Origin: Staphylotrichum longicolle | Lineage: Eukaryota > Ascomycota > Sordariomycetes > Sordariales > Chaetomiaceae | Direction: 5' to 3' | Assembly (NCBI GenBank): GCA_019096155.1 | Contig: JAHCVI010000002.1 | Coordinates: 2,108,001 to 2,172,000 of the forward strand | Length of the DNA: 64,000 bases | Part shown: positions 10,532 through 20,444 of the stretch, piece after piece | How positions within the stretch are numbered: the stretch's first letter is position 1 | Layout: each line of letters opens with the position of its first letter | Made by a program: the position numbers and the translations under genes | The notes under the pieces: model-generated | What the model was told of the DNA's origin: nothing | Database searches by the model: none | The model's input: only the letters and a program-made list of their open reading frames with translations

Positions 10532-13132
10532 ATGGACTCGACCCACGGTAAGGAGCGAGGCTGCATCCCCACCATCACAAACTCCCTTCTCCCATAGACC
10601 GAGCCTGCTTGGACAGCCCTCCGTGCGTCGAGTCTTGCGCATGCTCATTGTTTTGTAGATGCATTAGCCCTCATCAAGCCCAGGAAGCGGCCTAGGTCGC
10701 GCGGCTCGACCGCCTCGATTCACAGCGCCACAACACAGGCCAACGTCGAGCATAGCTTTGCCGAGTCCGCAGACGTGTATTCTTCGCAATGGTTGCCCAA
10801 CAACCCCGGCCATCCGCGAGAGCTCCCCAGCGGGCCGTCCCAGATGACGCCCGAAGACCTGCTGTTGGCGTCACAACTGCAGGCAAGCCGCGACTTCGGA
10901 ACGGAACCCCCTATTAATGCGCCCATACAAAACGTCTCGTTCCACCACCACAGCCACAGCATGAGCCGGCAGTCTCTCTCTGCCGACTCGTTCGCGGGGA
11001 ACACGAGCTTCGCCGATGACAGCCAGATGCTCGATCGAGATGTCAACGACGACGGGGACTCGTTTCACGGAATGCCGGCGCCAACCAAGTCTGGCGCGCG
11101 TTCAAATGCCAACAACGAAATTGAGATGCGACAGCTCTTTCATTGCAACAAGCACCGTACCCTCGAAGAAGTGGCCCACGAGCTGCTCGGTAATGACCGT
11201 GGTCCAAATTCCGAGCGGGCACGCCAGGTCTTTGCCATGCTCTGGTAGGCCGCCACGCCTTTCTCCGTTGTGATGCCATGATTCTGACCGGTCTGCAGGA
11301 TAAACTTGGTCTGTTCAACCGGGAAGGGATCGGTACCCAGAGGGCGAGTCTATGCCAATTACGCCTCTCGATGCGCAACCGAGAGGATTACCGTGCTAAA
11401 TCCCGCGAGCTTCGGCAAGCTTGTGCGAGTTTTGTTTCCTGGCCTCAAAACACGGCGGTTGGGAGTTCGGGGGGAGTCGAAGTATCATTACGTGAACTTC
11501 CAGTTGAAGGAGGAGCAGCCCGACCTTCGGGACAGCCCCAACCAAACTGCGGTGCCCCTGGGAGAGAATCCTGCATTGTCGCAAACGTTCAAGTAGGTGG
11601 CCCCGTTGTCTGTCGATTCCAGACACATACTAACATGCTCCAGCGCTCTCCCCAACAATTCTCTGTCGATGCGATCTGAGAGAACCCCGTTTTCTGCACC
11701 TCCTGTCACACACCAGCCGGGGCCGCAAGCCCTGCGGGCACATGAGTTTCGCCACAGTCTCTACAACCAGCCGCAAGTGGCCAGCTTCGATCAGCTGCAA
11801 TCGACGAAGGGCAAGACGCCCCAGCAGCTTCTGTTCTCCACGGAAACTGGCGAGACCTTCAAGCAGTCCGACCCGATCCATCTCCCTCGAATCGAGCCAT
11901 ACCTCCCCAACGGCACGGACCCCGATGCAGCGAAATCTTTAGTGGCTCTCTATCGCTCTTATTGCACGTCTCTGGTGGAATGCATCCGATACTGCAAAGA
12001 GAAGGCGTTTTTTCACCTCTTCACGTCGTTCCAGGGCACTCTCACTATGCCGGTTCAGAAGCTCTTCGCCAACCCAGCCATTTCTCCCTGGATCGAGGAG
12101 TGTGATTTTATTCTGTATCAGCGGATGATGCGCATTGTATCGGGACTGACTCTCCAGGTCGTGCCCAAACCTGTCCTCGACACGCTGCGCAACATCTCGG
12201 AGCGGCTGGTACCCCATATCCGGGAGTCATTTCAAGGGCAGCCTCTGCACGTGGTGAGGGCGAAGGAGGGGCCGGCTACCATCTTTGCCGGATTACTCGA
12301 CAGGGCATTGCGGGTGAATCTCACCGCGCACGCGGCCGCGAATATGCTGTCGAACCCCGCAAACCGGGACTTGATGTACATGGAATGGATATCGATGATC
12401 AATGTGCGGAAGCTTGCCGAGAGCATCCCGTCTCGCGGCATGGACGATGTCGTCAATCTCCTGCTCAACGAGATGCGGGATCTGCTCAACCCCGTCAACG
12501 TTCCATGGGAGATGGAGTGCTTGACAGTACAGGGCGAGATTGCCATGCGTAACGGCAGACCGCCACGGGAAGGAGGGAGCGATGACTCGGACTCGTCCAA
12601 CGTGCTGGATCACTGGGTGCACCTGCTGCGCTCCCTTCCCAGCCGGTTCCCCTATGCCTCGGATACGGACCTTGTCTGGTGTGTCCAAAGGCTGAGCACG
12701 GCCCTCATGAGGGACCTCACGATCGGGCAAGGGAAGAGCTTTGGGTCGTGGTGGGTAACAAAATGCTGGGTCGACGAGATGATTCAGTTCATGGCGGAGC
12801 AAGGCGGCTTCATGCAGCAAAAATCTAGCCAGGACCCCCTCGCGGTCCTAAAGCGGCAGTCGGCCAACCGGGAGCTGAGCCATCAGGGGTCGCGGTACAG
12901 CAGCGGTAGCGATGATTTTGGCATGTCCCGCATGCCGGAACCGCAGCCAGATCGGGCGCCATTCCCGTCGGTACCGGCCGCCAACAGCCAGCAGACGACA
13001 CATGACGACAGCGGGATTGGGATCAGGACGCCTGACGAGGAGTTGCCGGGGGAGAAGTTCAGCCTCACCCCGGCCACGACCCAGGATCTGTTTGCTGGCA
13101 CAGAGTTGCAGGACGACTTGGGTGATATCTGA
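10532..13132 (+). CDS. RFX-family winged-helix transcription factor (Sak1/Crt1/RfxA type)
   Basis: Four exons (10532-10547, 10659-11244, 11299-11592, 11644-13132) give 794 residues; the first coding exon is only 16 nt (MDSTH plus one base). Residues about 201-265 form the RFX DNA-binding domain: W-INLVCSTGKGSVPRGRVY, then NPASFGKLVRVLFPGLKTRR and LGVRGESKYHY. The tract from GSVPRGRVY to KYHY is the core that binds X-box DNA. The region before it is Ser/His-rich and probably disordered; the long region after it (about 330-700) contains helical segments like the extended dimerisation/B-C-D region of fungal RFX proteins; the tail is Pro/Ser-rich. Relatives control DNA-damage response, morphology and cell cycle exit in fungi. 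Which of these applies here cannot be read from sequence. Confidence 0.93.
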
Positions 13133-13914
13133 AGTTGTTGTCACAGGGGGGGTCGGCTTTCGAGGATTTCTTCGAGAATGTCTTACTAGGGATGGAGTTA
13201 CGGCGTCGTTCAGCAACGGGATGTTGCTTGACTCCTGGTGTCATGATGGGACGATTGGGATGACAGGACTAACGGCTATCATTGCTCTTGGTGGCGATCA
13301 GGTTGACGCGGGCTTGCACTGTGTTGAATAATGTTTTCGAGCTTGATGTGTTTGGAAAAGGGGGGGTTCACTGCGTTCATACACACGGGGTAAGGAGCAC
13401 TATACCTCGATAGCGGTATTGATTTGAACTCTGCATCAGATGATCTGTCAAGGCGCCCCTACAATGTGCAGCCATGTTGACTGTAATTGTATGGACATGG
13501 GCTGTTGAGCTGACCTCCAGTAAGATCTGCTTTGTTTCCGAGTGCTTCTTGTTGGCACGTGAAGAAGGATCGACATGACAGGCCCAGCCCCACCAGGCAT
13601 CCGAAGGCTGAGGGCGCCTCCTTCCTTTTGAGACACACATTACTCCGCATATAGAGTAGTCACGCGTCTGCCTGTTTTCACTTCGCATCTGGTCGTAGCA
13701 GGGTGTGCGATCAGAGCCGAGGTGTTTGTCGTGGTGTAATCCGGACTCTTTGTCACGGAAACTTGACCCCGAGCACTCCGGGCTCTCTATAAGCTGCCGA
13801 GGCTTGACACACAGCGTCACATTGCTCACTGTGACATCGACTCTTTTCCCTTCATTCACCATCCCATAGTTTCTCGTCTTTCCACCACTCAACAGCCTGA
13901 AAACAAGCGTCAAG
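13133..13914. other. Intergenic region
   Basis: About 780 bp between two plus-strand genes. It includes the RFX 3' flank and the lipase promoter, with a pyrimidine-rich leader (13840-13890). No gene or repeat is recognised. Confidence 0.55.
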
Positions 13915-15005
13915 ATGGTTGCCGAACAAGAAGGCACCTTTGAGGCCAACGGCCACAGCCTCTACACCAAGTCCTGGCTGGTATGTCGTCATCGTCTGGT
14001 TCAAGCTCATGACTGGGGGAACTTTCCGTTCTCACCGTCCAACTGTGCTCTCTTTTTGCGTCTTCACCCACCTACCTGACGTTGGCCATCCTGTGTGCCC
14101 ATCAACCTGACACCTCCTCATAGCCCGACGGCCCGCCCAAAGCCAAGCTCATCTTCATCCACGGCTTCAGCGACCACCTCGGTCGGTACTCCAACTTCTT
14201 CCCGCAGCTCGCCTCCCGCGGCATCGCCGTGCACGGCCTCGACCAGCGCGGCTGGGGCCGCTCCGTCCGCAAGCCCGGCGACCGGGGCCACACGGGCCCG
14301 ACCACCCAGGTGCTCGCCGACATGGCCGCCTTCATCACCCCGCACCTCCCCGCCGACCCGGCCGCAGGCCCGCCCGTGTTCGTCATGGGCCACTCGATGG
14401 GCGGCGGGCAGGTGCTCACCCTAGCGTGCCACCCGGACTACCAGGAGAGCGTGGTGCGCCGCGTCCGGGGCTGGCTGCTGGAGAGCCCCTTCATCAGCTT
14501 CTCGCCCGAGGAGCAGCCCAGCGCGCTGAAGGTGTTTGCGGGCCGGCTCGCGGGCATGCTGCTCCCGCGCCACCAGCTGAAGCACGAGATCAAGCCGGAA
14601 CATCTGACCCGCGACCCGGAGGTGCGCAAGAGCCTCGTGGAGGACGAGCTGATGCACAACACGGGCACGCTGGAGGGGTTGGCGGGGCTGTTGGACCGGA
14701 CGGCGGCGCTGGCGAAGGGTGAGGTCAGGCCGCTCGAGGGCGGTGCGCTGAGAAGCCTGTGGGTGGGTCACGGGACGGAGGACAAGACGACGTGGTTCGA
14801 GGCGAGCAAGAGGTACTTTGATAAGTTCACCGGGGCGGTGGCGGATAGGGAGTTCAAGGCGTATGAGGGGTGGTATCATCAGTTGCATGCGGACGGGCCA
14901 GACAGCGAGGAGTTCTATAGGGACGTTGGGGACTGGATTCTGAAGCGGTGCAATGAGGACCAGCCGCAGGCAAAGCCGGGGGAGAGGCCGGAGTCGAAGT
15001 TGTAG
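13915..15005 (+). CDS. Monoglyceride lipase-like alpha/beta hydrolase (serine aminopeptidase S33 family)
   Basis: Two exons, 13915-13980 (22 codons, MVAEQEGTFEANGHSLYTKS..) and 14124-15005, give 315 residues. The hydrolase core shows the oxyanion motif LIFIHGFSDH, the strand-turn GLDQRGWGRS, and the nucleophile elbow GHSMGG with catalytic Ser113. Candidate acid and base residues are in GHGTEDKTT and GWYHQLHAD near the C-terminus. Overall order and length match Yju3/monoglyceride lipase, which releases glycerol and fatty acid from monoacylglycerol on lipid droplets and membranes. No signal peptide or membrane helix is seen, so a cytosolic or lipid-droplet enzyme is likely. Substrate is inferred from family, and a related esterase activity is possible. 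Confidence 0.88.
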
Positions 15006-16307
15006 TTGTCAAGGGGCGGTGTCATGATGGGTTTTTGGGATGGGAGTTATGTGTGGATTTGTTACTTCTGACCGCTTGCTTTTTTTCCAATCTTAATATC
15101 AGCCTTACTTAGCGTCTTGCTTAGCGTCTTCGATATGAAGACCCAACGGTATGGAACGCTTGAAACTATCTAGAGACTAAGTCCTAGACAGCCAAACTAT
15201 GTATAGGTAGTGGACTTGATATGGGTGAAGCAGTGGGCCTCTTGGGGGCCCAGATCTCGGGATGGACTCGGCTGGAGCCCCTAGGCGTTCCGGAAGCCGC
15301 CGAGGAATGAGCTTCGACCCGCTGGAGCAGGCAAAAGCCCCCGAACATATAAGAATCCCGGATCGACGTTCGAGAATCTGCTTTGACCCTTCTTTCTTGG
15401 TTTCTGGGTTTTGCCTCCCCGCGTCGAAACGTCACTGCCCCAGATCGCACCGTGGCCCGTCAATTGACAGAGCACCGCCACGTTGCAGGCCCACTTGAGA
15501 TTCAAGCGCTGAAGCCCCTGAAGCCGATCACCAAAGCCGCTGTCAACCGCCATGGACTGGAAAGCCGTATGCAGCTCAAGCTCAAAGAATTGCCGCGTCG
15601 GTTGGACCTTGAAGAGTCCGTGAGGGTAAGTGACTATCCAGGAAGAAGAGTATTCTCAGTTTTGAGGCATGCGGGCCTGTCGTCGACGACAGAGCTGCGA
15701 GCTGCCAGGTCTCCACGATCTCAATGAAACGACGAGTGTCCGCCAATTACCCGGCGCCGACAGGCGGAGCCGAGGGGCCTGTCTCGTGCAGAGACTGCGA
15801 TCCCTGGTTGGATGGGACAAAGCACAAACCGCTGCAACCCCTGTCCCAATGGTCATCCCACGCCTGCCGCTGGGAGCTCCCCAGCTGTTTGAGGATCAAG
15901 ACTCCTGCAGCTGGTGTGTGACAGTGCGCACAGGCGGGGAACTCCTGGAAACTCGTGCTGAGGGACACCGATACACACTGCGCCTCTACAGGGGAAGTAA
16001 ACTCCAGTTTCTCGCTTTCGGCAGTCAAGAGGAAGGTGATTGAGGTGATTTTAAAAGGTGGATGCCCTGCTGCAGTCCTATTTGGGGATTTGATTTTTTA
16101 TCTCTTGGGAGGATCTGCTAAGATCTTATCAATCAATCGGATCTGTCATTGGGCATCCACTTCGCGTTCGTCCCATCAGAGCTTCGCATCCCTCCCGTCC
16201 GCCCTCCGGCTTCGCAGAACACAGTGCAGTGACAACAGCAGCACGCACACATACGAAGGACAACTGCGCAGCACACGTGCGACATAGTGACGGACTCAAC
16301 CCCCGCC
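15006..16307. other. Intergenic region with a short direct repeat
   Basis: About 1.3 kb. An 11-nt unit CTTAGCGTCTT occurs twice in tandem at 15108-15118 and 15120-15130, just after the lipase 3' end. The remainder is promoter/leader of the CDF gene; short ORFs look non-coding. Confidence 0.5.
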
Positions 16308-17741
16308 ATGGACGCGCCGGATCTCTCGAACAGCATATCGCTGCATCCCCATCCTTTCAAGACACAGTCGGACTCGGCCAGCCGCCTGGCAAGATCTCCT
16401 TCCCCGCCCGCTTCAATGTCGAGAGGCGGAGCAAGCACTGCCGTGGAGGCCAACGATGGCGGCGACGACGCCGCAGTCTCCCGGCATCCTACAGTCACGG
16501 GGGATGATGTTGAAATTGAAAGCCAGCGCGCCGGCCGCTTCCCGCTGGTTGGCGCCGGAAACGACCCATACGGCCTCTCCCAGCGATACAAGACGGCCTC
16601 GGAGCTGGCTGAGATCAAAGCGAATACGTCCAGGAAACGCGACGCCGTTCAGCAGCCTTCTGTTGCCACAAACCGGACCGCCATCTCGACAACGAGCAAG
16701 CTGGCGCGCTACCTGAAGCCGTTCGGGCGCAAAGCGACCACCGCGCGGCGCCTCGAGGGCTTCTACCAGGCCCAAAACGAGACCATCGAGCGGCTGCTCA
16801 AGAGCGTCGACGAGCACCGGGCCGAGGCCCGCCAGGAGCAGGGCGACGACCACCTCAAGTTCAAGATCGCCGTTTGGGGCTCGCTCGTCGCCAACGTGAT
16901 CCTGACCGCCCTCCAGCTCTACGCGGCCATCTCGTCCGGCTCGCTCTCGCTCTTCACCACCATGGCGGACGCCATTTTCGACCCGCTCTCCAACGTCACC
17001 CTGATCCTCACCAACCGCGCCGTCAGCCACGTCGACCCGAGGCGCTTCCCCTCGGGCAAGGCCCGCCTCGAGACGGTCGGCAACATCGTCTTCTGCTTCC
17101 TCATGACGGCCGTCTCGCTCATCATCATCGCCTTCGCGGCCCGCGAGCTCGCCGAGCACGAAGGCGACCTCAAGCTCTTCCACCTGCCCTCCATCATCTC
17201 GGTCTGCGTCGCCTTCGGCACCAAGCTCTCCCTCTTCCTCTACACGTGGTCCATCAAGGACAAGTACTCGCAGGTGCGCATCCTCTGGCAGGACCACCGC
17301 AACGACCTGCTCGTCAACGGCTTCGGCATCCTCACCTCGGTCGGCGGCTCCAAGCTGGCCTGGTGGATCGACCCGGCGGGCGCCATCTTCCTGTCGGTCG
17401 TCATCTCGTCGCTGTGGCTGCGCACCGCCTTCACCGAGTTCCTGCTGCTCGTCGGCGTCGTGGCGCCCGTCGAGATCCAGCAGCTCATCACGTACGTGTG
17501 TGTCACCCACTCGGCCGCCATCAAGCAGATCGACACGGTGCGCGCGTACCACTCGGGCCCGCGGCTCATCGCCGAGGTCGACGTCGTCATGGACCCGGAG
17601 GCCACGCTCATGGAGACGCACGACATCGCCGAGGAGCTGCAGATCAAGCTGGAGCAGCTGCCGGATGTGGAGAGGGCGTATGTCCATGTCGACTACGAGA
17701 CGACGCATAAGCCGGAGCATGGGTATAAGAAGGACCTGTAG
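16308..17741 (+). CDS. Cation diffusion facilitator (CDF/SLC30), Mn2+-type
   Basis: Single exon, 477 residues from ATG 16308. Residues 1 to about 160 are hydrophilic and Ser/Arg-rich, followed by FYQAQNETIERLLKSVDEH. Six membrane segments then follow: starting KIAVWGSLVANVILTALQLY, and including SLSLFTTMADAIFDPLSN. The metal-site motifs are D-AIF-D in TM2 and D-HRN-D in TM5 (ILWQDHRNDLLVNGFG). This DxxxD/DxxxD pair is characteristic of the Mn-CDF branch rather than the HxxxD Zn branch. The C-terminal cytosolic ferredoxin-like domain (IDTVRAYHSGPRLIAEVDVV, LEQLPDVERAYVHVDYE) ends the protein. Role: export of Mn2+ (or related divalent metal) from the cytosol in exchange for protons. Membrane location (Golgi, vacuole, ER) cannot be told. 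Confidence 0.93.
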   Translation: MDAPDLSNSISLHPHPFKTQSDSASRLARSPSPPASMSRGGASTAVEANDGGDDAAVSRHPTVTGDDVEIESQRAGRFPLVGAGNDPYGLSQRYKTASELAEIKANTSRKRDAVQQPSVATNRTAISTTSKLARYLKPFGRKATTARRLEGFYQAQNETIERLLKSVDEHRAEARQEQGDDHLKFKIAVWGSLVANVILTALQLYAAISSGSLSLFTTMADAIFDPLSNVTLILTNRAVSHVDPRRFPSGKARLETVGNIVFCFLMTAVSLIIIAFAARELAEHEGDLKLFHLPSIISVCVAFGTKLSLFLYTWSIKDKYSQVRILWQDHRNDLLVNGFGILTSVGGSKLAWWIDPAGAIFLSVVISSLWLRTAFTEFLLLVGVVAPVEIQQLITYVCVTHSAAIKQIDTVRAYHSGPRLIAEVDVVMDPEATLMETHDIAEELQIKLEQLPDVERAYVHVDYETTHKPEHGYKKDL

Positions 17742-20444
17742 ATGGCTGAGAGGGGTGTTTTTGTGGTTGTGGTGTGTAGAGGACTGCTGTAGAGTTTGGC
17801 CGACATGTTGGGGTTTGGTTGTTGTAGGATACTCTCTGGTTGTATGTTGCTTCGTTAGGGTCTCTCTATTCTAGTTGTATGTGCCGCCGTGTTTCAATCG
17901 GTCTGTTTTAGTGCTTGGTGTTCATCCCACGAGCGCCCTTGCTTTCCCTCGGTCTTTCTGCTGGCAGAAAGAACGATTTGGGATTCTGCTGTGTGCTCTT
18001 ATATTTGCCTTCTCCCCCTTCTTGAAACGTTTGTAATAGTCCTGTCATGTTAACTCAAACAGTTGTGGTTTTCTCTTCTCCACTGGACATGGTGATCCAC
18101 CATCTTCACCATTCCCATGGACTGAGGGCAGGCGCTCTTGCCAATCTTGTTTGCTAGGCGAGTCGCTCTGTGATCTCTCTGCCTAGCCGTCGCTGAGTGC
18201 AACGGCAGGAAAATGCGGTGGACGGGGTCCGGCCGGGTGACGATTGGGCTACGTGATGTCATCATTGTAGCGAATTTGGGCAGAAGACACTACGGAGAGC
18301 GAGTCGAATGCTCATTTGTTGCGTCAGGACAGACGACGTGTGGGGACGAGGAATAGGAAAACTGCATTCGGGGTGGTCAGGAGAGCAGATCGGCAAGCCT
18401 GGATGTGGTTGCTTTTGTTCCCCGGATCTTCATCGAATGATGCCTCAAACGGTGTAACGGCGCGCTGGTGGCCAAACTGGAAAAAAAGAAAACCAGGAGA
18501 CGGGACGTTACGAGAAAGTCGTAGTCGGTGTCTCCGTTCACAGTGACTGCTGTCCTCTCGATTAGGTACTGTGCACCGAAGGTAGGTAAAGCTCAGTACA
18601 GAGTATGCAAATTCTAGTCAGGCATTGGAAATCCTCGTGTAAGTGCTCGTGGCAGTTGTCGTTTTGGAATTTCTTTGCCACATCTTCCTGTGTAAAATAC
18701 AGGGTCTTCTACACGTGTAAAAGGGTCCAACTGACCAAACGAACAGGTCTCAGGGTCTTTCTGCGTCTGGAAATGGATGCTCCAAATTGCTGCATCGCCT
18801 TCAACGCGGGGCATTGCGGGGCAGCACCTGATGGTTGGTGATGATGCAATGGCCCCGCTCCACGCGCTTGGAACACAAAATGACAGCCCCACAACACCGA
18901 GGACACCCAAAACGAGGCGCTAACGGCGCGGTGGAGCGGCGCGTCTGCAAGGCCCAGCCTGGCCGAGACGGGTTCCACTGCCGGATGTTTCTTTCCAGCT
19001 TGCTGACTGTACACCGTTCTGATGGAGCTTTCATCAGAAATAAGCAGATGCCTCGAGTTCGCTGTCTCTGGAGCTTGGAAAGGCGTCGTCGACCCAGAGC
19101 GTCGGGTTGTGCAAAGCGGAAACGGGTTGACATGGCCATTCAGTCCCTTCCTTGCAAGCCATGTCTCAGAGGGAATGAAACCGTTGCTGCAGGAGACGCT
19201 CAACGAGCTTCCAGGGCTTGGCAACATTGGCCGATCCGAGTGCAATTTCTGGCTGGCAGGGGTTTCGGTGCTTATCTGCGAAACCAGCCCGAAAAGGCAG
19301 CATGCAGGGTGCAACACGAGGTCGACAACTTCATGGCGCGAACTGATCTCCTCAATGCAGTTGTGCCACCACGCTTGATGATACCGGTGAAAGCACTCAA
19401 TCCCCCGTCTTCCCATGGTCTCCAGCGGTTATTTAGCCTGCCGCTCCACATTTGTGATCCCGAGTCCGTGCATGCTGTGAGAAGGGACGACAGAGGTGCC
19501 CCCGCAGCGAGATAAATCTGGTGCAACCCCAACTCATCCCTTTCTACATGCTGTGCCCGACGTCGAGAAACTTTCGTCCCACAATAGTCTAGAATCTCGG
19601 ACGCTCTGCTGGTCAGGCATCTCGTGGCGTGTCCTTGGGTCAAAGCCATCGTAAAACAACATACCCAAGCCGCCTGTCTTCTTCGTGTCGCGGCTCGGTC
19701 CGGGAGTCCCGGTGCGCGGCGAGACATGAGGTTCCCAAGTTGTCGGTTGCATCCACGAGGGTCCTTGAGCCCTGTTTCTGGATTGCCAACGCTGCGCGCG
19801 CTCGACAGAGATATACTGTGTACACAGATAAGATGGGGACGGAACAGCTTCGCTCGCAACCCACTTGTCGAGATCCTTTCCTGAGCTATTAGAGTCCCAC
19901 TGTCCACCACTCGCTCGACGAGGTTCCCATGTTTGGAGGGCTGTAACGAACGTAATGGACCGAAGTCCAGAAAAAGGCAAGGAGCTCAGGATCGACCGGC
20001 TAACCCAGAATGGAAATACCTCGCAGGGTGCTGGCCTCGATATGATCCTTGCTCCGTCCCAACTCGACCAAGCTTGCACCACGCCATTGACCGTTGCACG
20101 GAAAATGCTCGACGGGTTGCTGCGATAGCGGCAGCGTACGAAGTACATATGGTACATAAACATTGAATTGCGTCCAGGGTCACGTCGAGGCCCCTCGAGG
20201 GGACATGCGCTGATTTAGCGGCGGCGGCACAAACTCCCCGATCTCGCCTACCCTGCTTTACCTTACCCTTGCTTGCTCGCTCCTCGCTTGAGATTCCTGG
20301 ATTGTGCCTTCGTTGACCCAACTTTCTCTGCACCTCGACTCCTCTCCCGCATCTTTTACCCGGAAATCTCTGTTGCTGTATCCTGTGTGTCTCCTATCGC
20401 CCGGCTCCCAATTTGTCGTCGCTAGTGAGGAGCCTTTGCGCACA
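17742..20444. other. 2.7 kb intergenic region
   Basis: Between the CDF gene and glycogenin, both plus strand. Several short ORFs on both strands lack codon bias or recognisable domains. No tRNA, transposon terminus or long repeat is seen. The right end (about 20200-20440) is the pyrimidine-rich glycogenin promoter/leader. Confidence 0.55.

Noticed and set aside
16413..17720. 435-codon open frame antisense to the CDF transporter
   Set aside because: Arises from the G/C-rich third positions of the real gene; composition is Asp/Gly/Arg/Val monotony with no domain, while the plus strand has clear CDF motifs.
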